From NCBI RefSeq assembly GCF_001598055.1, contig NZ_CP014845.1:1488001-1552000 (forward strand): 64,000 nucleotides of DNA. Direction: 5' to 3'. How positions within the stretch are numbered: position 1 is the first letter of the stretch; each line of letters begins with the position of its first letter. Below the pieces are notes generated by a model that was given only the letters and a program-made list of their open reading frames with translations, searched no databases and was not told where the DNA came from. Shown in pieces: positions 51,978-60,914 of this stretch. The position numbers and the translations under genes are program-made. The stretch comes from Cupriavidus nantongensis. GTDB taxonomy: Bacteria; Pseudomonadota; Gammaproteobacteria; Burkholderiales; Burkholderiaceae.

Positions 51978-53477
51978 TCAGGCAACCCCCTTCCTGCCCC
52001 GCATCCTCAAATCACTAACCACCGGCCACACCAGCACGAACACCGCCAGCCCCATGATCGTCCCCACCAGCCCGTTCGACCAGAACACATCCAACGCCCC
52101 GGACGACACCAGCATCGTTTGCCGGAACGCGTCCTCGGCCCGGTCCCCCAGCACCAGCGCCAGCACCATCGGCGCCAACGGGTAATCCAACTTCTTCAAC
52201 ACATAGCCCACCACGCCGAAGCCCAGCATCAGCCAGACGTCGAACAACGCGCCGTTGACGGTGTAAGCGCCGATGGCGCAGATCACCAGGATCAGTGGCG
52301 CGATGATCGAGAACGGAATGCGCAGGATTGCCGCGAACAGTGGCACGGTCGACAGCACCACGATCAGTCCGACGATATTGCCCAGGTACATGCTGGCGAT
52401 CAGCCCCCAGACGAACGGCCCCTGCTCGGCGAACAGCAGCGGTCCGGGCTGCAGGCCCCAGATCATCAGGCCGCCCAGCAGCACCGCCGCGGTGGCGGAA
52501 CCGGGAATGCCCAGGGCCAGCATTGGCAGCAGCGCGCTGGTGCCTGCCGCGTGTGCTGCGGTCTCGGGTGCGACCACGCCTTCGACATTGCCCTGCCCGA
52601 ACGAATCGGGATCCCTGGCCATGCGCTTGGCCACGCCATAGCCCATGAACGACGCCGCGGTGGCGCCGCCCGGGGTGATGCCCAGCCAGCAGCCGATCAC
52701 CGACGAGCGCAGCACCGTCAGCCAGTAGCGCGGCAGTTCGGCCCAGGTCTTCAGCACCACCTTCAGGTCGATGCGGGCCTGCTTGCCGCGGAAGGCGACG
52801 CCCTCTTCCATCGTCATCAGGATCTCGCTGATGCCGAACAGGCCGATCACCGCCACCAGGAAGTCGAAGCCGCGCAGCAGCTCGGTCGAGCCGAAGGTCA
52901 TGCGCAGCGTGCCCGATACCGTGTCCATGCCGACTGCCGCCAGCACGAAGCCCAGGCACATCGCGATCAGGATCTTGGGCTTGGACTCCTTGCCCATGCC
53001 GACGAAGCTGCAGAAGGTCAGCAGGTACACCGCGAAGAACTCGGGCGGGCCGAAGCGCAGCGCGAACTTTGCCACCAGCGGCGCCAGGAAGGTGATCAAC
53101 AGTACGCCGGCCAGCGCGCCCAGGCACGAGCCGGTGAAGGCCGAGGTCAACGCCTTGCCGGCCTCGCCGCGCTGCGCCATCGGGTAGCCGTCGAAGGTGG
53201 TGGCCACCGACCAGGCTTCGCCCGGAATATTGAACAGGATCGAGGTGATCGCCCCGCCGAACAATGCGCCCCAGTAGATGCAGGACAGCATGATGATGGC
53301 CGACACCGGGTCCATCGAAAACGTCAGCGGCAGCAGGATCGCCACGCCGTTGGGCCCGCCCAGGCCTGGCAGCACGCCGACCACGATGCCAAGCAGGATG
53401 CCGACGAACATCAGGCCGACGTTCTGCCACGACAGCGCCACGGCGAAGCCGCCCATCAATGCATTGAGTTCCTCCAT
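51978..53477 (-). CDS. tctA: Tripartite tricarboxylate transporter, large permease subunit
   Basis: 499 residues and about 12 membrane segments. The TctA hallmarks GVLPGLGGPNGVAILLPLTF near the start and LGITPGGATAASFMGYGVAK and GIPGSATAAVLLGGLMIWGL further on are present. The start at 53477 follows GGGAGGAGCGGATC. Takes up carboxylates with the sodium or proton gradient, fed by TctC. Last gene of the operon; the GC-rich hairpin follows. Confidence 0.95.
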   Translation of the reverse strand: MEELNALMGGFAVALSWQNVGLMFVGILLGIVVGVLPGLGGPNGVAILLPLTFSMDPVSAIIMLSCIYWGALFGGAITSILFNIPGEAWSVATTFDGYPMAQRGEAGKALTSAFTGSCLGALAGVLLITFLAPLVAKFALRFGPPEFFAVYLLTFCSFVGMGKESKPKILIAMCLGFVLAAVGMDTVSGTLRMTFGSTELLRGFDFLVAVIGLFGISEILMTMEEGVAFRGKQARIDLKVVLKTWAELPRYWLTVLRSSVIGCWLGITPGGATAASFMGYGVAKRMARDPDSFGQGNVEGVVAPETAAHAAGTSALLPMLALGIPGSATAAVLLGGLMIWGLQPGPLLFAEQGPFVWGLIASMYLGNIVGLIVVLSTVPLFAAILRIPFSIIAPLILVICAIGAYTVNGALFDVWLMLGFGVVGYVLKKLDYPLAPMVLALVLGDRAEDAFRQTMLVSSGALDVFWSNGLVGTIMGLAVFVLVWPVVSDLRMRGRKGVA

Positions 53478-53490
53478 GATCCGCTCCTCC

Positions 53491-53997
53491 CTAGTAGCCC
53501 AGCGCCGCTTCGAGCGGGCCCTTGGGCAGCGGTACGCGGAACTGGATCTCGAAGATCCAGAACAGCAAGGCATTGATCCCGACGCCGGTCAGCGCGGCCT
53601 TCCACCACGCCGCCTTGCCTACCCACACCATGAAGCCGGCGATGAAGGCCGCCGATGCCACGTAGATCCCAAGCAGCCCGATCAGCCCGACATACACGGT
53701 CAGCGGCAGCAGGATCACGCCGACCTGCCGCAGTTGCTGCCACGTTGCAAACACGACGGTGCGGTCCGCTCGCAGCGCCTGCACGCCGACCAGCACGCTG
53801 CAGACCAGGATGATGATCCCGACCCGCATCGGGAAATAGCCCGCTTCCGGCCCGTCCGGCGCCCAGCCGGCGCCGATGGCGTAGTTGCTCCAGATCACCA
53901 CCAGCGCGCCGGCCAGCAGGCACAGCGCCACTGCCAGCTCCACCGCCTTGACCGAGATGCCGGCGCCCGCATGCGCCGCTTCCTGTTGTGAATCCAT
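53491..53997 (-). CDS. tctB: Tripartite tricarboxylate transporter, small permease subunit
   Basis: 168 residues with four membrane helices (VELAVALCLLAGALVVIWS, then AGYFPMRVGIIILVCSVLVG, as the family pattern). Structural partner of TctA. 13 bp before the tctA start. Confidence 0.9.
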   Translation of the reverse strand: MDSQQEAAHAGAGISVKAVELAVALCLLAGALVVIWSNYAIGAGWAPDGPEAGYFPMRVGIIILVCSVLVGVQALRADRTVVFATWQQLRQVGVILLPLTVYVGLIGLLGIYVASAAFIAGFMVWVGKAAWWKAALTGVGINALLFWIFEIQFRVPLPKGPLEAALGY

Positions 53998-54069
53998 GTT
54001 GTCCCCCCGCCTTGCTTCAGGCCATCGGCTGCGCCGCGCGGCGCAGCCCGTTGGTGATCCGTGCCAGCG

Positions 54070-55065
54070 TCAGCGCGCGGCGACGAAGCCCGCCTCCTTG
54101 ATGATGTCGCGGTGCGCGGCTTCGTCGCGCGCCAGGAAGTCGGTCAGGGCCTTGCCGGTCAGGAACTCGTTCTTCAGCGCGCTCTTCTCCAGGTATTCCT
54201 TCCACTCCGGCGTGGCCACGATCTTCTGCATCAGGTCGACGTAGTACTTCTGCTGCTCGGGAGTCACGCCGCCCGGCATCATGAACACGCGCAGCATCTG
54301 GTATTGCACGTCGAGGCCCTGCTCCTTGCAGGTCGGCACGTCGTACCAGCTCTGGGTCTGCGTGACCTTGGCGTTGTAGGCCATGCGCTCCGGCGCGAAC
54401 ACGCACAGTGCGCGATGCTCGCCGGCGCGCCACTGGCCGATCGATTCGGACGGGTTGTTGACGTTGGCGTCGATATGCTGGCCCGACAGCTGCGTGGCGG
54501 CTTCGCCGCCGCCCTTGTACGGCACGTAGATAAAGCGGGTGCCGGTCTTCTTCTGCACCAGCGCGCTGATGATCTGGTCTTCGCGCTTGGAACTGGTGCC
54601 GCCGACCTTGATCTTGCCCGCGCTCGCTTTGGACGCATCGATGAACTGGGCGATGGTCTTGTACGGCGCCGCGGCATTGGTCCACAGCACGAACTCGTCC
54701 TGCGCGATCATCGCCACCGGGGTCAGGTCGCGCCAGCTGAACGGCAGGTGGCTGACCATCGGCACCGTGTAGAGCGCCGACGAGGCCACCAGCAGCTTGT
54801 GCGGATTGCCCTGCGATGCCTTGGTATCCATCAGCCCTTCGGCGCCGCTGGCGCCCGCCTTGTTCAGCACGATCACCGGCTGGCTCATCAGCTTGTGCTT
54901 GGCGATGATGCCCTGGATCGACCGCGCCATCTGGTCCGAGGCGCCACCGGCGCTGAACGGCACCACGATCTCGACCGGCTTGGCCGGCTCCCATGCCCAT
55001 GCGCTGAAGCAGGCCGTGGCACCCACCACGGCCGCCAGGGTCTTCCTGACTGTGTTGCATTGCAT
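54070..55065 (-). CDS. tctC: Tripartite tricarboxylate transporter, binding protein (Bug family)
   Basis: 331 residues. Signal peptide to FSAWA, then EPAKPVEIVVPFSAGGASDQ, LNKAGASGAEGLMDT and VPYKGGGEAATQLSGQHID. The only Bug protein in the window with its own permease. ATG at 55065 after AAAGGAGACC. With the aldolase, the dehydrogenase and the aminotransferase upstream, it suggests import of a hydroxy- or amino-dicarboxylate. Confidence 0.94.
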   Translation of the reverse strand: MQCNTVRKTLAAVVGATACFSAWAWEPAKPVEIVVPFSAGGASDQMARSIQGIIAKHKLMSQPVIVLNKAGASGAEGLMDTKASQGNPHKLLVASSALYTVPMVSHLPFSWRDLTPVAMIAQDEFVLWTNAAAPYKTIAQFIDASKASAGKIKVGGTSSKREDQIISALVQKKTGTRFIYVPYKGGGEAATQLSGQHIDANVNNPSESIGQWRAGEHRALCVFAPERMAYNAKVTQTQSWYDVPTCKEQGLDVQYQMLRVFMMPGGVTPEQQKYYVDLMQKIVATPEWKEYLEKSALKNEFLTGKALTDFLARDEAAHRDIIKEAGFVAAR

Positions 55066-55155
55066 CGTTGGTCTCCTTTGGCTTTGACTACCCGCCGCTT
55101 GATGCGGCTCTTCTTTCTTCTCTCTTATCTTTCCTTGCTGCGCTGCCGCGCGGCA

Positions 55156-56322
55156 TCAGCAGCTCAGGCCGCGCGCCGCGATGTCCCACAGCTCGGCCAC
55201 ATGCCCGTCGCGGCAGCACACGTATTGCGCGCGCAGGTTCGCGGTGGGGTCGCAATGGCCGGGCACCAGCCAGAGCTTGCTGCCCAGCAGGCTCTGGCCG
55301 TCTTGGTCCAGCACCTGCAGCACGCCGTGCTCGTCGTTGGCCGCGACATAGCGCAGCCACTGGCTGCCCGGACCGGACCACAGCCGCGGCAGCCCCGAAT
55401 CCACCGCGAGCGACTTCAGGCCCGCATCGCACACCGCCACGCCGGCGCGCGCGGTGCTCATCACCGTGGTCGACAGGAACAGGCCGTGCCGCGGCTGGAA
55501 GCGGCCGGGCCATTCGCTGGCGCCATAGTGGCCGTCCAGGAACACGTAGCTGCCGGGCTGGATCTCGGTATAGACGCCGCTCTCGCAATCGAACTCCGCG
55601 GTGCCGCTGCCGCCGCCGGTAACGACCGGGCAGGCGATGCCGCGGGCACGCAGGTGCGCCACGTAGGCGCCCGCCTGTTCGGCGGCGCGCCGGGCCGCGT
55701 CGCGGCGCTGCGTCCAGTGCGCCAGGTGCTGGGCGCCGCCGTGATACGCCTGCAGCCCGCCGAAACGCAGCGACGGCGCCGCGCCGATGGCATCGGCCAG
55801 CCGGCTCAGCGCTTCGGGGCTGTCGACACCACAGCGCCCCTGCCCGACATCGGCTTCCGCCAGCACGGTGATGCGCACTCCGCCGGTGGTCGCCGCGGCG
55901 GCAATCGCGGCCACCTGGCGCAGGTCGTCCACGCACACGCTCAGGTCCACATGCCGGGCCAGTTCCACCGCCATCGCGAGCTTGTCGGCGCCGACGAACT
56001 CGTTGCTGATATGGATTCTGGCAATGCCGGCGGCGGCAAACGGATAGGCCTCGCTGAGCTTCTGGCAGCAGATGCCCACCGCGCCGGCGGCGATCTGCCG
56101 CTGCGCAATCGCGACCGACTTGTGCGCCTTGGCATGCGGGCGCAGCGCGACGCCGGCGGCATCGGCAAGCGCCTGCATCCGCGCCACGTTCTGGTCGAAG
56201 GCGTCGAGGTCGACCAGCAGCGCCGGTGTGCCGACGTCCTCGACGCGATCGCCGATCCTTGCCGGCGCCGGCGGCTGCAGGCGGGCACGATCGTGGACCG
56301 GATTGCGCATCGGCTCAATCAT
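55156..56322 (-). CDS. D-threonine-aldolase/3-hydroxy-D-aspartate-aldolase-type PLP enzyme
   Basis: 388 residues from the ATG at 56322, which overlaps the end of the gene upstream. The alanine-racemase-type barrel has the PLP Lys65 in RPHAKAHKS. The metal ligands of D-threonine aldolase are matched by His356 and Asp358 in PGHCDPTANL. HISNEFVGADKLAMAVELA and ITVLAEADVGQGRCGVD are family blocks. It splits a 3-hydroxy-D-amino acid into glycine and an aldehyde; for 3-hydroxyaspartate the products are glycine and glyoxylate. D-serine dehydratase is the other possibility. Similar to BhcC of the hydroxyaspartate cycle in family and context. Confidence 0.85.
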   Translation of the reverse strand: MIEPMRNPVHDRARLQPPAPARIGDRVEDVGTPALLVDLDAFDQNVARMQALADAAGVALRPHAKAHKSVAIAQRQIAAGAVGICCQKLSEAYPFAAAGIARIHISNEFVGADKLAMAVELARHVDLSVCVDDLRQVAAIAAAATTGGVRITVLAEADVGQGRCGVDSPEALSRLADAIGAAPSLRFGGLQAYHGGAQHLAHWTQRRDAARRAAEQAGAYVAHLRARGIACPVVTGGGSGTAEFDCESGVYTEIQPGSYVFLDGHYGASEWPGRFQPRHGLFLSTTVMSTARAGVAVCDAGLKSLAVDSGLPRLWSGPGSQWLRYVAANDEHGVLQVLDQDGQSLLGSKLWLVPGHCDPTANLRAQYVCCRDGHVAELWDIAARGLSC

Positions 56323-59300
56323 GGCGGCCGCCCTCCAGCGCCATCGCCAGCACCCGCGCCACATGCATCGCCTCGGCCTGGGCGCCGTCGCGGATCTGGT
56401 GGCGGCAGCTGGTGCCGTCCGCGACCACAATGGCATCGGCGCTGCGCCGGCGCACCGCCGGCAGCAGCGACAGCTCGGCCATCGCCTGCGAGGCTTCGAA
56501 ATGCTCGGCCTCATAGCCGAAGCTGCCGGCCATGCCGCAGCACGATGATTCCACCGGCGCCACCTTCAGGTCCGGTATCCAGCCCAGCACGGTCTGCACC
56601 GGCGTGAAGGCATCGAAGGCCTTCTGGTGGCAGTGCCCGTGCACGATGGCCTCGGAGACCTGCAGCGGCCGCAGCGGCAACGCCAGCCGGCCGGCCTCGC
56701 GCTCGCGCACCAGGAACTCCTCGAACAGGAACGACAGGCTGGCGAGCTGGCGCGCCTCGTCGCCATAGCCATAGCCGAGGAACTCGTCGCGCAGCGACAG
56801 CAGGCACGACGGCTCCAGGCCGACCACCGGCACGCCGCGCTCGACGAACGGGCGCAGCGTATCGAGCAGGCGCCGCGCCTCGGCCTTCGCCTGCTCGACC
56901 AGTCCCGCGGCCAGGAACGTCCGGCCGCAGCACAGCGGGCGTTCGCCGGCGCGGGTGTTGAAGTGCACGGTATAGCCCGCGGCTTCGAGCACGGCCTGCG
57001 CGGCGCGCGCATTGTCGGGCTCCATGTAGTTGCTGAAGGTGTCGACGAAGAGCAGTACCTCGCGGCCATCGGCCTTGCTGCCGGCATCGTTGGATGTGCT
57101 GTGGCGTCCCGCCAGGAACGGCGCGGCGAAGCGTGGCAGCGACCGCTGCGGGGCAAACCCGAGCGCGCGCTTGATCCAGCCGGAGACCCCGGGCAGGCTG
57201 TCGGCCAGCGCCAGCAGGCCCGGCACTCGGCTCGCCGCCGGCGCATAGCGCGGCAGGAAGGCGACCATGCGCTCGCGCAGGCTGATGCCGTGCCGGCTGG
57301 TCCACGCATGGCGCGCCTCGATCTTGAACTTCGCCATGTCGACGCCGGTCGGGCAGTCGCGCTTGCAGCCCTTGCACGAGACGCACAGGTCCAGCGCCTC
57401 CTTCACTTCGGCGCTGGCCAGCCCGTCGCTGCCGAGCTGCCCGGTCAGCGCCAGCCGCAGCGTGTTGGCGCGGCCGCGCGTGACGTGCTGCTCGTCCTTG
57501 GTCACGCGATAGCTGGGGCACATGGTGCCGGCGTCGAACTTGCGGCAGTGGCCGTTGTTGTTGCACATCTCCACCGCCGATGCGAGGCCGTGCGTGGCGG
57601 TATCGTTGCCGGTGCCCGGCGCGGTCTCGGCGCCCGTCTTCGGGTCGCGCCGCACGTTCCATGCCGACCAGTCCAGCGCCGGGGTCAGCGGCAGCGCGGC
57701 GTAGCCGGGCGCGAAGCGGAAGTTCTCCCGCGCATCCATGCGTGGCGGGCGCACGATCTTGTCGGGGTTGAAGCGGTTGTCGGGATCGAACAGCGCCTTG
57801 ATCTCGCTGAACGCGGCGTTGATGCGCGGGCCGTATTGCCAGGCCACCCACTCGCCGCGGCACAGGCCGTCGCCGTGCTCGCCGGAATAGGCGCCCTTGT
57901 ATTCGCGCACCAGCTCGGCCGCCTCTTCCGCGATCTCGCGCATGCGCAGCGCGCCGTCGCGGCGCATGTCCAGGATCGGCCGCACGTGCAGCGTGCCGAC
58001 GCTGGCATGGGCGTACCAGGTGCCCTCGGTCTCGTGCTTGTGGAAGACCTCGGTGAGGCGGCGGGTGTATTCGGCCAGGTGCTCGAGCGGCACCGCGCAG
58101 TCCTCGATGAACGAGACCGGCTTGCCGTCGCCCTTCATGCTCATCATGATGTTCAGGCCGGCCTTGCGCACGTCCCACAACGCCTTCTGCGCCTTCTCTT
58201 CCGGCATCTTCACCACCGCGCCCGGCAGGCCCAGGTCGGCCATCAGCTCGGCCAGCCGGTCCAGTTGCGCCAGCAGCGCCTGGCGGTCGTCGCCGGCGAA
58301 TTCCACCAGCAGGATGGCCTGCGGATCGCCGGCCAGCGCGCGCTCCACCACCGGGCGGAAGGCGGGGTTTTCCATCGACAGATCGATCATGGTGCGGTCG
58401 ACCAGTTCCACCGCCACCGGTTGCAGCGTGACGATATGCTGCGTCAGGTCCATCGCCTGGTAGAAGGTGGGGAAGTTGACCACGCCCAGCACCTTGTGCG
58501 CCGGCAGCGGCGCCAGCTTCAGCGTGAGCTGGCGGCTGCAGGCCAGCGTGCCCTCGGAGCCGACCAGGATATGCGCCAGGTTGGCGTGCCCGTCGTCGGT
58601 ATAGGCGCGCGGGTTCTGGCAGTCGAACAGGTCGATGTTGTAGCCGGCGACGCGGCGCAGCACCTTGGGCATGCGCTCGGCAATCTCGCCGCGCTCGCGC
58701 GTGGCGATGCGCTGCAGGCCATGCAGGATGCCTTCGGCTCGCCCCGATGCCACCGGCTGCGCCAGCGAACCGAAGTGGCACTCGCTGCCGTCCGCCAGCA
58801 CCGCATCGATGGCCAGCACGTTATGCACCATGTTGCCGTAGGCGATCGAACGCGAGCCGCACGAGTTGTTGCCGGCCATGCCGCCGATGGTGCATTGCGC
58901 CCCGGTGGAGACGTCGACCGGGAACCACAGCCCGTGCGGCTTGAGCCAGGCGTTCAGGTGGTCCAGCACGATGCCGGGCTCCACCGTCACCGTGCGCGCG
59001 CCGGCATCGAAGGCGACCACGTTGTTGAGCCACTTGCTGGTGTCGATGACCAGCGCCTCGCCCACGGTCTGGCCGCACTGGCTGGTGCCGGCGCCGCGGG
59101 CCAGCACCGGCACGCGCTGGTCGCGCGCGATGTCGAGCGCGCGTACCAGGTCGGCCTGGTCGCGCGGCACCACCACGCCGAGCGGCATGATCTGGTAAAT
59201 CGAAGCATCGGTGGCATAGCGGCCGCGCGCGGCGCGGTCGAACAGCACGTCGCCGCGCAACTCCTTGCGCAGCAGCGCCGATAGCGGCGAGAGCGAAGAG

Positions 59301-59368
59301 GTAGCCCGGCGCTGCGCGGGCACCAGGTGGATCGGCTTGACCAGCAGGGAGGACGAAGTCATGTTCAT
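56315..59368 (-). CDS. FAD- and Fe-S-binding 2-hydroxy-acid dehydrogenase (GlcD-GlcF-like fusion)
   Basis: 1017 residues from the ATG at 59368. FAD_binding_4 at about 60-200 (PVLARGAGTSQCGQTVGEAL, CTIGGMAGNNSCGSRSIAYG), FAD oxidase C-terminal at about 240-520 (GEHGDGLCRGEWVA), then a 4Fe-4S cluster (CVSCKGCKRDCPTGVDMAKF) and CCG-type domains (PLCCGRTFLA, HCHQKAFDAF, SSCCGMAGSFGYE). Members oxidise D-lactate, glycolate, D-2-hydroxyglutarate or D-malate and pass electrons to the respiratory chain. Overlaps the aldolase start by eight bases. In this operon a glyoxylate- or oxaloacetate-linked substrate is likely. Confidence 0.9.
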   Translation of the reverse strand: MNMTSSSLLVKPIHLVPAQRRATSSLSPLSALLRKELRGDVLFDRAARGRYATDASIYQIMPLGVVVPRDQADLVRALDIARDQRVPVLARGAGTSQCGQTVGEALVIDTSKWLNNVVAFDAGARTVTVEPGIVLDHLNAWLKPHGLWFPVDVSTGAQCTIGGMAGNNSCGSRSIAYGNMVHNVLAIDAVLADGSECHFGSLAQPVASGRAEGILHGLQRIATRERGEIAERMPKVLRRVAGYNIDLFDCQNPRAYTDDGHANLAHILVGSEGTLACSRQLTLKLAPLPAHKVLGVVNFPTFYQAMDLTQHIVTLQPVAVELVDRTMIDLSMENPAFRPVVERALAGDPQAILLVEFAGDDRQALLAQLDRLAELMADLGLPGAVVKMPEEKAQKALWDVRKAGLNIMMSMKGDGKPVSFIEDCAVPLEHLAEYTRRLTEVFHKHETEGTWYAHASVGTLHVRPILDMRRDGALRMREIAEEAAELVREYKGAYSGEHGDGLCRGEWVAWQYGPRINAAFSEIKALFDPDNRFNPDKIVRPPRMDARENFRFAPGYAALPLTPALDWSAWNVRRDPKTGAETAPGTGNDTATHGLASAVEMCNNNGHCRKFDAGTMCPSYRVTKDEQHVTRGRANTLRLALTGQLGSDGLASAEVKEALDLCVSCKGCKRDCPTGVDMAKFKIEARHAWTSRHGISLRERMVAFLPRYAPAASRVPGLLALADSLPGVSGWIKRALGFAPQRSLPRFAAPFLAGRHSTSNDAGSKADGREVLLFVDTFSNYMEPDNARAAQAVLEAAGYTVHFNTRAGERPLCCGRTFLAAGLVEQAKAEARRLLDTLRPFVERGVPVVGLEPSCLLSLRDEFLGYGYGDEARQLASLSFLFEEFLVREREAGRLALPLRPLQVSEAIVHGHCHQKAFDAFTPVQTVLGWIPDLKVAPVESSCCGMAGSFGYEAEHFEASQAMAELSLLPAVRRRSADAIVVADGTSCRHQIRDGAQAEAMHVARVLAMALEGGRHD

Positions 59369-59517
59369 GGCATGCAAGAAACAAGGGCTGCGCGCCCACG
59401 GCGATGCATGCGGCCGCCTGCGGTGGGCGCATGTCGTGGTGATGCTCTGGCAGGAAAATCAGGCAGGCGGCGGACCGTGCCGCGCCCGCCCTCGTTGCGC
59501 CGCTCGGTTGGCTGCGC

Positions 59518-60738
59518 TCAGGCGGCGGCCTTGAGCACCGGCTTGCCGGCGTGCGCGGCGAGCGAGGCCATCGCCGCGGCCACGCCGCTGCCGGCAAGCG
59601 GCACGCCTGCCAGCTGCAGCCCCATCTCGCAACCGGCGAGCGTGGCCATCAGGGTCAGGTCGTTGCAATCGCCGAGATGGCCGATGCGGAACATGCGGCC
59701 GCGCATCTTGCCCAGCGCCTGCCCCAGCGACATGTCGAAGCGCTCATAGATCAGCTTGCGCACCGCGTCCGCGTCGACGCCGTCGGGCATCATCACGCCG
59801 GTCAGCACCGGGCTGTACACCGCCGGGTCCGCGCACTGGATCTGCAGGCCCCAGGCGCGCACGGCCTGGCGTGTCGCCTCGGCCAGCCGCTGGTGGCGGG
59901 CGAACACCTGCTCCAGGCCCTCGCCCAGGATCATGTCGAGCGCTTCGGACAGTCCGTACAGCAGGTTGGTGTTGGGCGTGTACGGCCAGTAGCCGTTCTT
60001 ATTGGACTCGATGATTTCGGCCCAGCCCCAGAACGCGCGCGGCAGCGTGGCGTGCTGGCTGGCGGCGATCGCCTTGGGCGACAACGCGTTGAAGCTGATC
60101 CCCGGCGGCAGCATCAGGCCTTTCTGCGAGCCCGACACGGTCACGTCGACGCCCCACTCGTCATGGCGATAGTCGGCCGAGCCCAGGCCCGAGATCGTGT
60201 CCACCAGCAACAGCGCCGGGTGCCCGGCGGCATCGATGGCCCGGCGCACCGCGGCGATATCCGAGGTCACGCCGGTCGAGGTCTCGTTGTGCACCACGCA
60301 GACGGCGCGAATCGTGTGGCCGCTGTCCTCGCGCAAGCGCGCCTCGATCATGTCTGCCTGCACCCCGCGGCGCCAGCCTTCGATACCGGGCAGACCCAGG
60401 AATTCCGGGCGCAGGCCCAGCGCCTCGGCCATCTTCTTCCACAGCGTGGCGAAATGCCCGGTCTCGAACATCAGCACGTGGTCGCCCGGGCTGAGCGTGT
60501 TGGTCAGCGCCGCTTCCCAGGCACCGGTGCCCGACGCCGGATAGATGATCACAGGGTGCCGGGTCTTGAAGATTTCCTTGATGCCGGCCAGCACCTTGCG
60601 GCCGAGCGCGCCGAACTCCGGGCCACGGTGGTCGATGGTCGGATAGCTCATCGCGCGCAGGATACGGTCCGGCACCGGGCTCGGGCCCGGGATCTGCAGG
60701 AAGTGGCGGCCAGAGGGATGGAAATCGAGCTGAACCAT
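59518..60738 (-). CDS. Class V aminotransferase, alanine/serine/aspartate-glyoxylate type
   Basis: 406 residues. LQIPGPSPVPDRILRAMSYP is the typical start, PASGTGAWEAALTNTL and VHNETSTGVTSDI bind cofactor and substrate, and the PLP Lys is 206 in SGSQKGLMLPPG. These enzymes transaminate glyoxylate with serine, alanine or aspartate; BhcA of the hydroxyaspartate cycle belongs to the group. First gene of the operon, with a sigma-70 promoter and a GntR-type site upstream. Donor amino acid not determinable. Confidence 0.9.
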   Translation of the reverse strand: MVQLDFHPSGRHFLQIPGPSPVPDRILRAMSYPTIDHRGPEFGALGRKVLAGIKEIFKTRHPVIIYPASGTGAWEAALTNTLSPGDHVLMFETGHFATLWKKMAEALGLRPEFLGLPGIEGWRRGVQADMIEARLREDSGHTIRAVCVVHNETSTGVTSDIAAVRRAIDAAGHPALLLVDTISGLGSADYRHDEWGVDVTVSGSQKGLMLPPGISFNALSPKAIAASQHATLPRAFWGWAEIIESNKNGYWPYTPNTNLLYGLSEALDMILGEGLEQVFARHQRLAEATRQAVRAWGLQIQCADPAVYSPVLTGVMMPDGVDADAVRKLIYERFDMSLGQALGKMRGRMFRIGHLGDCNDLTLMATLAGCEMGLQLAGVPLAGSGVAAAMASLAAHAGKPVLKAAA

Positions 60739-60769
60739 GAAATCGTGTCTCCTCGTTGTTTTATGAATT

Positions 60770-60779
60770 TTGAATGCAA
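60770..60779. promoter_or_regulatory. Candidate GntR (FCD) operator over the operon start site
   Basis: TTGAATGCAA, of the form TTGNATNCAA used by FCD-type GntR regulators such as VanR. It lies just past the -10 box of the minus-strand promoter, a place where binding would block transcription. A second copy is at 60905-60914. Confidence 0.55.
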
Positions 60780-60782
60780 TCT

Positions 60783-60811
60783 ACTATAGCAGGGCGATCC
60801 GGATGATCCAA
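60783..60811 (-). promoter_or_regulatory. Sigma-70 promoter of the aminotransferase operon
   Basis: On the minus strand TTGGAT and TATAGT are separated by 17 bases, about 45-70 bp upstream of the ATG at 60738. One of the clearest consensus promoters in the window. Confidence 0.65.
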
Positions 60812-60851
60812 GGCGAAAATTGACGGCATGTTGTCGTGGTTAACCCGTGTT

Positions 60852-60881
60852 TTGAACGAAAAAGGCAAGATACAGTAGAAT
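60852..60881 (+). promoter_or_regulatory. Promoter of the GntR gene
   Basis: TTGAAC and TAGAAT with 18 bases between, ending 27 bp before the ATG at 60909. Confidence 0.5.
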
Positions 60882-60904
60882 CCGCGCGAAGCGGACAGAG
60901 GATA

Positions 60905-60914
60905 TTGAATGCAA
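60905..60914. promoter_or_regulatory. Second TTGAATGCAA site, overlapping the GntR start codon
   Basis: An exact repeat of the ten-base site at 60770-60779. The site covers the ATG of the GntR gene, consistent with autoregulation; chance resemblance cannot be excluded. Confidence 0.45.

Noticed and set aside
56627..59284. Open frame of 885 codons opposite the FAD/Fe-S dehydrogenase gene
   Set aside because: Low-complexity shadow reading; the minus strand encodes all cluster and FAD motifs.
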